Shown here piece after piece: positions 1-9,886 of a stretch of DNA of 64,000 nucleotides (position 1 is its first letter; every line of letters starts with the position of its first letter). Below the pieces are notes generated by a model. The model was given only the letters and a program-made list of their open reading frames with translations. It ran no database searches and had not been told where the DNA came from. Location of the stretch: positions 21,322,729 to 21,386,728 of the forward strand of contig CM034309.1 of the NCBI GenBank assembly GCA_019925795.1. Direction: 5' to 3'. A program made the translations under genes and the position numbers. The stretch is from Dendrobium chrysotoxum. Taxonomy: Eukaryota > Streptophyta > Magnoliopsida > Asparagales > Orchidaceae.

Positions 1-726
1 AATTTCTTCACCCACAATGTCGTCTACAGATTCGGTGTACCACGCCGTGTGATCTCAGACAATGGCACAGCATTCAAAAGTACAAAAATCTACAAGTTCG
101 TAGATCGTCATAAGATTGACTGGCGTTACTCGTCTATATACAACCCAAGAGCCAATGGTTTGGCTGAGGCCTTCAACAAGACGCTGGTGAAGTTGTTGAA
201 GAAGATCCTCACCAAGAATAAAAGAGAATGGTATACAAAGATGGCGGACGCATTGTGGGCGTATCGTACGACCTACAAAACACCAACCAAAGCCACTCCC
301 TACTCACTAGTGTTCGGAGCTGAAGCCGTTTTGCCACTAGAAGTTGAATTACCGTCTCTTCGGGTCGCTATCCAGAATGAGCTTACTCAAGAGCAGAATG
401 CTCGCCTAAGAATTGAGGAGCTCGATGCACTCGACGAAGTCAGGCTGCAAGCCCAACAGAACTTAGAAATCTACCGAGGAAGGATGGCAAAATCATTTGA
501 TCGGATGGTGCGCCCTCGATCCTTTCAAGAAGGGGAATTGGTCCTGGTGCTGAGAAGGCCAATCATCCCTCACCGAAAAATTGGTGGCAAATTCGTATCC
601 AACTGGGAAGGCCCATTCGTCATCGAGAAGGTGTACCAAGGAGGAGCCTACCAGCTCATCGATCTGCACGGTTAGAGGCCTATGCCGCCGATCAACGGTC
701 GACACCTGAAGAAGTATCATGCGTAA
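1..726 (+). pseudogene. Ty3/gypsy (Tat-type) pol polyprotein, integrase C-terminal part, broken
   Basis: This is the end of a retrotransposon pol. The frame is open from base 1, so the 5' part lies outside the window. The integrase core shows the second catalytic Asp in VISDNGT (codon 20) and the catalytic Glu in NGLAEAF, with the canonical 35-residue spacing (DD35E). The conserved WAYRTTYKTPTKATPYSLVFG block and a C-terminal GPF-type module (NWEGPFVIEKV) follow. An in-frame TAG at 673-675 interrupts the last 17 codons, which continue in frame to a TAA at 724-726. Integrase inserts element cDNA into host DNA. This copy is truncated by the window and carries a nonsense codon, so it is most likely dead. 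Assignment to the Tat/Ogre lineage rests on the integrase wording and on the long 3' region before the LTR. Confidence 0.9.
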
Positions 727-850
727 AATTGCTTAAAGAAATATTACGTTTTATGTATTGTGTATTCCATGCATGTTTATTAACATATACACTCTACATT
801 TTTGAAATTCTCTTGTGTTGCAAGAATGCATTTCAAAATCACCCTACGAG

Positions 851-925
851 ACAGGGGGCATTTTAAATATTTATTTGGGTTGACGTCGTGCTAAGCGCCG
901 AGATCCCCAAATAAATATTTAAAAT
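851..925. repeat. PPT-like tract plus 20-bp hairpin, copy 1
   Basis: A purine run followed by GGGGGCATTTT leads directly into a perfect 20-bp inverted repeat (860-879 with 906-925) around a 26-base loop. The loop carries the shared GACGTCGTGC...GCCGAGATC text. The first ten bases match the true polypurine tract at 2811. Confidence 0.85.
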
Positions 926-968
926 CACAAAATCTCAAAATTATTCTATTCTGAAATGTCCCTGCGAG

Positions 969-1043
969 ACAGGGGGCATTTTAAAAATTTATTCGGGTCG
1001 ACACCGCGCTGCATGCCGAGATCCCCGAATAAATATTTAAAAT
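969..1043. repeat. PPT-like tract plus 20-bp hairpin, copy 2
   Basis: This has the same architecture as copy 1: AGGGGGCATTTT, arms 978-997 and 1024-1043, and a loop with GTCGACACCGCGCTGC. One arm position is mismatched. Confidence 0.85.
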
Positions 1044-1236
1044 CACCAACGCAAATATTCTTTTATACTGAAGAATACAAAGAATTCTTTTCGAAGTATG
1101 TGCAGGTGATCTTTCAAAAGACCGAGACGTCACTTTCTCAAACAAATCAAGATTTCAAAGGTCAGAAAGAGACTTTTGTGACTTCGCATTTCAACAAATT
1201 GAGCCAGAACAACCTGAAGACTTTCAGCAGCCTGAA

Positions 1237-1360
1237 GCTTAAGGTTCGAGTGGGTGTAAGTGGTCGGATCCAACACGCTCAAATATGGCCGGATCGCTGG
1301 CAGCTCCGTCTACTCAATACGCCATAAGAAAGGCCGTAGTAGCGGAACCCCCACTTCGTC
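1237..1360 (+). repeat. 124-bp direct repeat, copy 1
   Basis: The copy starts near AAGCTTAAGGTTCGAGTGGG and includes GGTCGGATCCAAC and GCTGGCAGCTCCGTC. It matches 1597-1720 with few mismatches at exactly 360-bp spacing. Confidence 0.85.
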
Positions 1361-1596
1361 AACCCGTCAGTAGGGACTGTAGGAAGTATGAAGGCAAATT
1401 TGACTCGATAAGTTCAAGTGATCGTAGTCTACAAAATTCTCCTAATTGACCGGAGAATCAAAGTTCCAGTGGGAAGAAGGAATCTCGAGCAACTACCAAA
1501 TTCGTGTAGGCTCTAAATCTTCAACCACAGAGGAAGACTCAAAATCTATCAACTTCAGCAACATCAACATTGGGAAGCACATTTCCCCTAGCTCAA

Positions 1597-1720
1597 GTCT
1601 GAAGCCTGAATGGGTGTAAGAGGTCGGATCCAACAAGCCCAAATATGGCCGGATCGCTGGCAGCTCCGTCTACTCAACACGCCATAAGAAAGGCCGCAGT
1701 AGAGGAACCCCCATTTCAAC
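1597..1720 (+). repeat. 124-bp direct repeat, copy 2
   Basis: Second copy of the unit at 1237-1360. The 236 bp between the copies are unrelated to the unit, so this is a spaced duplication rather than a simple tandem array. Confidence 0.85.
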
Positions 1721-2289
1721 AACCAGAGGACGAAGGGCTGTCAAATCCCAGCTCTCCCGATCTGATGAACTCAGATGACTCAGATTAAAGTCTCCTCAAG
1801 TGGTTAAGGATCAAGATACTACCCAAGTTGGTACTATCAACCGAATCCAAAACCTGCAAATCCTTCAACAAATCCGTAAAGCATCAAGCAAGGATTGAAG
1901 GAACTTTTCTTCAATAAGTCCACCAAAGCACAAAGCAAAGGACCGAAGAAATCATCCCAAAGTTCGTATAAAACCTGAGGCTGAACTATAAGGATTCCGT
2001 CATCAACAAGTCCGCTATGCACAAAGCTCTGGACCGATGACTTCTCGCCACTGACCTAAAACAAACCTAAAAGGTTTAGGTCACCGGCATCTACTCCTTC
2101 ATCAAGCCCGCCAAAGCAAGAAGCATAGGGCACAAGGTACAAACCACCTGACAAGTTAACAAAGACAAATCAGACAATCCTCCATCAATGTCCGCAGCAC
2201 AAAGCACATGACAGAAGGAACCAAAATCTCTGGGAAACTAAAGCTACAAAAAGAAGTATCCTAAATGACATCTACAAATGTCCCTAAAG

Positions 2290-2364
2290 ACTGGGGGCAT
2301 TTTAAATATTTATTTGGGTCGACATCGTGCCGCGTGCCGAGATCCCCAAATAAATATTTAAAAT
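2290..2364. repeat. PPT-like tract plus 20-bp hairpin, copy 3
   Basis: CTGGGGGCATTTT leads into perfect arms 2299-2318 and 2345-2364. The loop has GTCGACATCGTGCCGCG. It is nearly identical to copy 1 although 1.4 kb away. Confidence 0.85.
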
Positions 2365-2810
2365 TTCTTGCTAAAATGTAATGGGAGAATGGAAAGTCCT
2401 CCGTAAACCAAATGTGTTATCATCATAAAGTGCAATCTGAGCAAGATACAACCAGCAAAAGTGACAAATATTACATCAACATATGATGGTGGCAAACAAA
2501 AAAAGTGACAATGATATCTACAAGTGTCAGGAGAAGGTATTTTATCACTCTCATATGGATCTCTATTTAACAAGAGCCAACATGTCAATCATGTTATTGA
2601 CTACAAGTGCATCTAAAGATTTACAACGGCATAGAGATGGACTCTCGATGATCTATAGAAAAAGAAAAATAGTGTGTGACATCCAAATAAGCTTTTGGAG
2701 ATCTACAAAATGAGATCCCCTGTATGACTTCTAGAGTAAATATTTGGAGGTCCACAAGGTCAATCAGCTTACAACAAATGTGGTTCACTCTAGACGTGTA
2801 CCACATTTGT

Positions 2811-2821
2811 TGGGGGGCATT
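2811..2821 (+). promoter_or_regulatory. Polypurine tract of the gypsy element
   Basis: TGGGGGGCATT lies immediately before the TGTTAACCC start of the LTR. This is where plus-strand DNA synthesis is primed in LTR retrotransposons. Its position and composition make the call; cleavage cannot be seen from sequence. Confidence 0.75.
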
Positions 2822-3140
2822 TGTTAACCCCTATATCTAAAACCACGCATAAAAGGACAAAAATGATGAACCAAGTAGTGCGCGGGTTGGTCTGACACCT
2901 TACTTGAAGGGTCAAATGATCTCTGAATGCCAAACGGACAGTGGCATTGCGATCAGAATCTCAAATTCTGCTAGGTCGAGAGACCCCTCGCCGTCGAATC
3001 GGATGAGATCGGTCAAAAGGGACGACCGACACCCGAAATTAAAACGCAACGCTGATCAAACGACGCAGATCGACAAACAGATTTTATCATTAGATTGGTG
3101 GCACAAATTTCGAGACAAAACATGAATGTTGCTCAGCGCT

Positions 3141-3708
3141 ACCCAAATGACGTCGGATCGACAAACGGACTTCGCTAGTGCGTCCGGATCACCGTCAATA
3201 CCCTAAATGCACTACCAATTTATTCAGTTAAGGTGGTGCACGCAAATCGAGGTGATCCCCATGCGAAAATATACAAATTTGTACCCAAATGACGTCGGAT
3301 CGACAAACGGATTTCGCCAGTGCGTCCGGATCGCCGTCAATACCCTAAATGCACTACCAATTTGTTCAGTTAAGGTGGTGCACGCAAATCGAGGTGATCC
3401 CCATGCAAAGATATACAAATTTGTACCCAAATGACGTCGGATCGACAAACGGACTTCGCCAGTGAGTCCGGATCGCCGTCAATACCCTAAATGAACTACT
3501 AATTTGTTCAGTTAAAGTTGTGCACGCAAATCGAGGTAATCCCCATATAAAAATACAGAAATTCATGCCCAAACGACGTACGATCGCGAAACGGACTGCG
3601 TCATTGCGTCCGGAACGTCGACAATACCTTAAATGCATTATTAATTTGCCTAATTCTGATATTCGACAAATTCGACACGTTAAACGAGGTAGTCGACACG
3701 CAAATCGA
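3141..3708 (+). repeat. Four tandem 142-bp repeats in LTR U3
   Basis: The marker ACCCAAATGACGTCGG recurs at 3141, 3283 and 3425, and as a diverged form at 3567, an exact 142-bp period. Units 1 and 2 differ at about 6 of 142 positions. Unit 3 is more diverged and unit 4 much more so. The U3 location suggests enhancer-type repeats; open frames across the array are by-products of the periodicity. Confidence 0.92.
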
Positions 3709-3998
3709 GAAAATATATCAATCGAAACAATCTTTGACTTAACTCATGAGATTCTGCCATTTTAAATTAATGCATTAATAGCTAATCATCAATTGAGCAA
3801 ATGCTTGTAGAGTTTTAACAAGAATCAGAAACCCAAACAGAGAAATATGTCAGAGCAGAAATTTAATGCTACCTCGTTTCGTCTTTCTCCCTGTCACTCA
3901 TTACAGCTGGCCTCGCCTCAGCTGAACCCTCCAACTCTTCGTTAAAATGGAAGAAACGAAACAGAGCTTCTTTCTTTCATTTTTTTTTTCCACACAAA

Positions 3999-4005
3999 TA
4001 TAAAA
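3999..4005 (+). promoter_or_regulatory. TATA box of the LTR promoter
   Basis: TATAAAA is preceded by a T-rich tract and followed by a CT-rich leader, as expected for the U3/R boundary of a plant LTR. Confidence 0.55.
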
Positions 4006-4860
4006 CCGATCTATCCTTCCACCTCCTCTCCCCACCTCAGTCTGTTGGAGCCACAACCAGCCACCACCCTCTTCCAGTCAAACCCCCACGTCAAACCATA
4101 GCCTCTCCGTTAGCTCCTCTAGTCGAGTTCAACAAGCCTGAGGCTTCCTCTCGCTTCAGCCGAAATCTCTCACACTTCACTTCTCTCTCACGACCAGTTC
4201 TTCTCGCCAACAAACAGGTAGCAGCTCCGAATTTTTTTTTTATCCTATACCACTCCTATTGTCAAGCTCTACCACTTCGATTCAGCTGTAACAACAAAAG
4301 AAAGTTTCAATTACCTCATTGCTCCCGTCCAGAGCTGACACACCGTCCAAATCTGCCTTTAAAAGCAGCTTTCGTCTTCTTTCCCATTTTCCCATCCACG
4401 TGAAGTCCTGTGGCAGATTCCTCTGGTTGCCTAGTTGGAGCTATTTCAGCAAACTTCTTTTTAATAAAAAAGCCCCCTACAGCTCATAAGGAAAATCAAC
4501 CCATAATTCCTCCATGTAGAATTCAAAAGCCCAAACAGCCAACTCACTCTCTAATCTCTAAAGGCCCATTTTTACAACATCCTTTCCCTTCTCTGGCTTG
4601 CACTTCAGCAACCCAAACCTAAAATACTCTTATCCTAAGCTCATTTCCATCTCACTTAGTCCACTACAAAAGGCCCTCCAACAACCCATTTTTCTTAATC
4701 AATCCAGCAAACCCACACTATTCTCCTCTTACTTGCTGCTGAAATCAGCCCAAAGTTTACTCTACTACCATATCTCAACCACATTAAACCCACCTCTTCA
4801 CTACAGAACACTCACAAAAGCCAACCCATTCAAAATCTGAACCTCAACAACCCCTTAACA

Positions 4861-5190
4861 GTAAACTTTTCTTTAATTCATTATGGTGGTTTATTAACCC
4901 TTGCATTAGCTAGTGTTGTTTATGTTTGTTATTAGTTTTAGATATGTATATATTTGTACGCATGTATATTTGTAAATGTGTTGAACATACGTATACGTAT
5001 TTATGAATATGTATATATGGGTATGCGGATGTATGCGTACATGCAAAAAAAAAAGTGAGAGAGGAAAAATTAAAAAAAAAAAAACAAAGAGAGTGGAGAT
5101 TTTTGTTTTTGGTGCATTTTGTAAATTTGCAATTGCCGCTGACCTCAAAGGTAAAAAAAAATTCTCAAACTCAGATTCCCGTTCTCGTCG
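4861..5190. other. AT-rich spacer without recognisable gene
   Basis: Low-complexity TATG/TATA-rich DNA (around 4920-5040) and A-runs. No coding or structural feature is supported. Confidence 0.4.
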
Positions 5191-5216
5191 TTCGTGGCGC
5201 ACCGGAAAACCGCTTA

Positions 5217-5552
5217 TACACGCGTTTGCTCGCGTGGTGGGATGGGACCCCGTTGCGGCACCTACAACGAGGCGGGTAATCACTCAAAGCCCCATTTCGG
5301 CGTTCGTGGCGTACCGGAAAACCGCCTATACATGCGTTTGCTCGCGTGGTGGGATGGGAAACCGGTACGATACCTACGGCGAAATGTGGGTTACTTGTAA
5401 GTACCCTCGAGCGAGGGGAAAGCTAACTGTCTTTTAAACAGGTACCGTCGAAGACCCCATACACGCGTTTGCTCGCGTGGTGGGAATGAAGAGCACGGCC
5501 GCGGTGTCTAAAGACACCTACCATACACGCATTTGCTCGCGTGGTGGGATGG
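5217..5552. repeat. Four copies of a CACGCG-TTTGCT-CGCGTG hairpin motif
   Basis: The ~28-bp text around GCGTTTGCTCGCGTGGTGGG occurs at about 5217, 5329, 5460 and 5524. Its core is an inverted repeat (CACGCG/CGCGTG, 6-base loop). Copies 1 and 2 share a longer context including ACCGGAAAACCGC. Confidence 0.85.
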
Positions 5553-7507
5553 CCCAGTTTCCCAAAATTTCCCCTAAACGGGGGAGACGCCGGGAGGCTG
5601 CCAAAATTTCGGGTAAAATTGAGACAGTATTTGGATTCGATTGAACTCCAAAAAAGACAAGGACTTGAACAGAATTTGGACAACAGGGAACATGTTCTAA
5701 AATGCAAATGATTAATCAAGATTTAATCCTAAATGAAATAAACTCAAAGTTGAATCTAGTATTGGGCTCTAAGTGAACTTGAGTTGGCAAAATAAAGGGC
5801 TTAATTCAAAATGGAACAATACTACAATGGATATGGACTCGAATTGGACACAGGTTTGAACTTGATATGGACATTGCAAAGGACTTGAACTCAAACGGGC
5901 AACAAGGAATTAAACTTTAAACTCAATCATTTACAATCATGCAAACTATTGATAATGATTCAAAGAACTCGAGTGAACTCTAAAAGATTTGAGTTCAAAT
6001 AAAGCATACGGAACCATACTTTGGTTTTAACAAATGAGCAATCAAAATGGAGAGGCTCAATGAACAAATCTTGATTATTCAAGTGGATATACATGAGCAA
6101 ATTATGATGCATAGTGGACAAGGGAAGGTTCCTACATCTCATTCATAAGTAACAAATAGATGTACATATGCATATGTCAATAAACAATAACGCTATGTGA
6201 TGGTCTAAAGCATGCAAATGAACACTAATGGATGAATATGAGACTTGTGGTGAACTAAAACTTCAATGCAAAGTCTATTATCGAAGCAAATGAGAATCCA
6301 TGGAAGCGATGAAAGACTCATAACAAGCATAATCAATTTGCAAGAAACAAGAAGAGAATGAAGGATATGGCTCAGTTCCAAAGCCATGATGTGGGGGTTT
6401 TGGACTATGATAATCCATTTGCAACACTGAACTTAAGTCACCCCTAAACAACAGTCAATAAGGATTGTGGAACAAGTGACGGCCAATATACAAATAAATA
6501 CACCGGTCTTCTACAACAAAGGATTGACGTGCAGCAAACATAACAATACTAGTGAATGGTTGTATGCAATAATAAATATCAATTAACCTGCGGCAACATC
6601 TTCACCACTCACAACCATACAAATGCCAAGCAAGTAAAAGACTACAGTTTCTTACAAGTTCTGAAGTTGCTAGCTAATATGCACAAGGTAATTGTTGATG
6701 AGTATGACTCAGACAACAGTCAACATCAATATCCAAGAAAACACATCAAACTTTTTGCAAACAAAAGAAATTGGTGGGTGATGAATACAATGCAACTACT
6801 CGAATAATGATGACTGGTGCAATCTACATGTAACCAATGTCTACGAATTGCAATCAACGGTGACTTAACGTTAAGAAAATACATCAATCCTCCTAGCGTA
6901 TCAGGAGGTAATGGTGCAGAATGTAACACAGATATGGTGGCTATCATATGAACATATCCAAGGAGATTATAACAATGCCTTGTGAATCAGTATTAAAGTA
7001 TAGATACACATACAATGTATCTTCCACAACTAGAGGCAGCATAATTACAATAAATATGAGGCATCAGCGAGCTCTTGTAGCAAGAATATTGCAGCATCCA
7101 CGCAGTTAATATCGAGATACAAACAAGCATACTGGTTTACATGCAAATATCCATAAGCAAGCATAGAGGATCCATCATGCATGCAAAAAGATGACTTGAG
7201 AGTTAAAGAAATGAAAGCATAGACTTCTGATGTACGCAATACTTCATCCACAAGTAATATCAGCAAAATCGCAACGAGCGCAAACATTTGCGATGTTAAA
7301 GAACCCGTAGTACACGCCACCGGATCTGCAACCTATATACAAGCAGACAGAAGGCGTGTACAAGCTTCCAAGAAGAATGCTGCATTCAAATGGCGGTCAC
7401 CCGCACAACCAAGCAGCAACAAATATTCTAAAAATGTTCCCGCAAGTGCACTATAGTTTGTATACACATAGGTACATGAAAGGGGAAAGTGCAATCATAA
7501 TACACCC

Positions 7508-7570
7508 GCATGGGCCCCGACGAGCGTGTTATTGGTACACACGTGACGTCTAGGGATGCTGCGCGGGTCA
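7508..7570. repeat. 63-bp repeat with CACGTGACGTC, copy 1
   Basis: Nearly identical to 7656-7718 (one mismatch seen, offset 148 bp). It contains the overlapping G-box/CRE-type motif ACACGTGACGTC and a GGGCCC palindrome. Confidence 0.88.
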
Positions 7571-7655
7571 ATAAATATGAACCCAATCCTCCTAAAGCAA
7601 GCAGATAGGAGTAGACAAAGTTCAATAAATAATTATAAAATGCCCCCAAACACCT

Positions 7656-7718
7656 GCATGGGCCCCGGCGAGCGTGTTATTGGTACACACGTGACGTCTA
7701 GGGATGCTGCGCGGGTCA
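7656..7718. repeat. 63-bp repeat with CACGTGACGTC, copy 2
   Basis: Second copy. The DNA between the copies is far less similar, apart from imperfect inverted repeats around GATCCTCC...GGAG. Confidence 0.88.
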
Positions 7719-8308
7719 TTAAGTGAATTCAAGTTCGAGCCCGATCCTCCTATACGGGTAGATAGGAGTTGACACAGCTCGAACTATTAAATAAATATAC
7801 GGTCGCGAGGTCGACCGAGATATTCATTTTATACATTCATATTAGGCCTTCAAGGCCTATAATTAACATAATTCACTTACAAAGGCACGAAGCCAACGAA
7901 ACCTGATCCTCTGTCGGTAGCTCGACAGAGTGGACAAGTTTCAACCCATAAATAAAAAAATGACCCCATACACCCCGATGATGGCCGTGTTGAACACAGA
8001 TCTCAACCGGAGGGGTGAATTTCAAGTATTTTCATAATACTTCCCAAACTCCCACAAAATTCAAATCTCCAGAAAATCCCAAAATCCAAAAATCTTTCCA
8101 ACTCCAGATATTTAAAATTGAAATCTAATCCATCAATCACTCAAAGCAAAATCCATCCACCCTCCGCAACTGTTTGCCGAGGTGGACAAATTAAAATTTA
8201 CTTCAGCTCACAAAGAGCCAATGCCTAGTCAAAAATATCACTAGGATCCATTCTCAAACAATCTCCTGCCAGCAAGGACGTGGTACGAGTCCTCTAACCG
8301 GCAGTTTC

Positions 8309-8384
8309 GCCGCCAAATGGCACTGCAGGATAAACGGTTATGACTCGGGGCCCTCTGAACCAGGTGGTCGCCGCCAAATGGCAC
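8309..8384. repeat. Short direct repeat GCCGCCAAATGGCAC, two copies 61 bp apart
   Basis: The identical 15-mer at 8309-8323 and 8370-8384 sits in a diverged 61-bp tandem unit (GGTTATG and CCTCTGAAC/CCTCTAACC also recur). Confidence 0.75.
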
Positions 8385-8812
8385 CATTATATTATGGTTA
8401 TGGCCAGAGCCCGTATGCTCCCCAATGGCATCAAATCCTTGAGATATGAATCAATAGGATATGATCGATAGGGTACAAAGCCCTCTGTTAGCTAAGGTGG
8501 ATTCAAATTCGTCCCCTTAGGCAAATACCCACCCCAGGTCTACGAGGTACCCTTGGACGAAGCAACCCATGGCTGCCGACAAGGATCCTCCTGTCAGGTT
8601 GGGTCGACTACCTCCTCTGACTAAGTAGACCAGGGACCACGATGGCCCGGGACGATGGAACCATGGGATCTTGATCGGGTCTATCATCCATTCCCCCACC
8701 ATCCGCTTTAAGTGCGAGATGGTGAAAATTTCCAATTTTAAATATTAACCCTTTTCAATCTCCAACCTCTCCAATTTCTAAACCCATGCTGCTACTATAT
8801 GCCAGATGCACG

Positions 8813-8820
8813 TATTTATA
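8813..8820 (-). promoter_or_regulatory. TATA box on the minus strand of the LTR-like region
   Basis: TATAAATA read on the minus strand, 262 bp downstream of the putative LTR start at 9082. Confidence 0.4.
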
Positions 8821-9348
8821 CATATCTGATTGACAACTAGCCTTAATCGAAAGTTCTCTCTCGTGATCGGGAGAGGTAATTAACTATAGGGGCTTGCGCC
8901 TATAGGAAACCAGAACTCAGATCATAAAGTCCTCGTAAAATGAGGGCGAAATCTCTGGGTAGTGTCTTATCTACAAACCCATCTGCCTTCCAAAATTTAC
9001 CCCGGAACTTAGTTCGTTAAAACTCCCCCCCTCAAAATGCAAAAGTCGGGCGGAGGCCGGGGCCGAATTTTCGGAGCCCACAGGTGAATTCCAAGCATAT
9101 GAATGTAGTCCGATTTGAATTAAATTTTTGTTAGATAGCTTGAATTTGATCTTAGTTAACTCCAATAAAAACCATCTATAGGTTATATACCATGTCAGAG
9201 TCAACTTTCACTTTATGGAAGATTTTTCACACTGGCCATTTTTGTGTGATTTCTTGCTGACGAATTGTGGAGATCCTGTTCTGAAATTGTATGGAAGCTC
9301 CTAAATTTTTAGAGTAATTACTTTCAGTGTTTCCATTTTCAACGTCTA

Positions 9349-9770
9349 GTTAAAGCTGCACTACATTTTGAGATGACATGAATATTAAGACCTATGATCA
9401 TAGCAATCTGACTTTAAACATGATTTTAGGCTGAATCATTTGTGTTTCAAGTTGAACAGGTTGGGTAGGTTTTTGATTGAACAAAGTTAATTTTGGAATT
9501 AGATCTGAATTTGGTCAAAACTCAATGGTTGAACTTCCCCTCATGGGTGGTTCACCACATTTTGAGTTGACATGACTTTTGTGGCTTCTAAACATAGCTA
9601 TCTGATGCTGAACATGATTTCAAGCAGAATCAATTGTGTTTCAAGCTGCAACTTGGAATTTATAATTTTCAGGTCGGCCAAGATAGATTGAGCACAATTA
9701 ATTTCTGAATCAGATCTGAGTTTGGTCAAATTCAATGACTGGAATTCCCCTCATGAGTGGTTCAAATAAA
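9349..9770. repeat. Two-copy tandem duplication of ~200 bp
   Basis: CTACATTTTGAG...GACATGA at 9361 recurs as CACATTTTGAG...GACATGA near 9556, and TTCCCCTCATG...GGTTCA recurs at 9535 and 9745. Offsets run from 194 to 210 bp, so the unit is about 200 bp with small indels. It lies just upstream of the first recognisable exon of the DUF547 gene. Confidence 0.75.
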
Positions 9771-9808
9771 CTTTTGTAACTTGTGCCAGCCCAAATATGT
9801 AGAGTTAA

Positions 9809-9886
9809 ATGGTTGTCAATCTTTATTCGAAAGTTACTACTGCCCTATTTTTACTTCTGATGCGATTAGATAGGCAATTTGAACAG
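9809..9886 (+). CDS. DUF547 gene, first recognisable exon
   Basis: Ends ...RQFEQ at the donor GTGAGT, phase 0. This exon is the least certain: the part before MRLDRQ does not look family-like and may be 5' leader or intron. Confidence 0.5.

Larger units (their letters stand above)
727..2821 (+). other. Long non-coding 3' region of the gypsy element, between pol and the 3' LTR
   Basis: About 2.1 kb separates the pol stop from the polypurine tract, a layout known for Tat-lineage elements. No convincing coding frame was found. The interval holds three hairpin cassettes (851-925, 969-1043, 2290-2364), one 124-bp direct repeat at 360-bp spacing, and weaker ~90-bp degenerate repeats around 1910-2230 built on GTCC...AAAGCACAAAGC...GGACC. 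Confidence 0.7.
2822..4860 (+). mobile_element. 3' LTR of the Tat-type gypsy element
   Basis: The LTR begins with TGTTAACCC directly after the polypurine tract. Its first ~250 bp align with the LTR of the separate element read leftward from 13398, which confirms the boundary by homology. It holds four 142-bp tandem repeats (3141-3708), a TATA box at 3999-4005 and a pyrimidine-rich leader after it. The right end is uncertain. CCTTAACA at 4853-4860 mirrors the LTR start and is the best CA-type end seen, but the left LTR and target duplication are outside the window, so the end could lie anywhere from about 4.4 to 4.9 kb. Confidence 0.7.
5190..9082 (-). mobile_element. LTR-like, repeat-rich retroelement DNA, probably minus strand
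   Basis: The ends of this stretch are GC-rich, in contrast to the surrounding AT-rich DNA. Read on the minus strand, a TGTGGGCTCC start at 9082 is followed 260 bp later by TATAAATA (8820-8813), then by stretches with duplicated motifs (8309-8384, 7508-7718) and finally four hairpin-forming CACGCG repeats (5217-5552). The phrase 'AAATTTTGGCAGCCTCCC' near 5600 on the minus strand resembles chromovirus Del/Tekay LTRs, but this is recall and not an alignment. No coding domain was recognised; 5640-7340 is AT-rich and featureless. The left end and target duplication were not found, so the limits are approximate. Confidence 0.4.

Noticed and set aside
3207..3638. Several open frames on both strands across the 142-bp repeats
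   Set aside because: They repeat the same residues with the DNA period, have no family features and exist because the unit lacks stops.
3141..3708. CRISPR-like array
   Set aside because: Units are head-to-tail 142-bp repeats without unique spacers, in a plant LTR.
5003..5437. Three overlapping frames including a 144-codon one
   Set aside because: They follow the hairpin repeats, overlap each other in different frames and show no domain.
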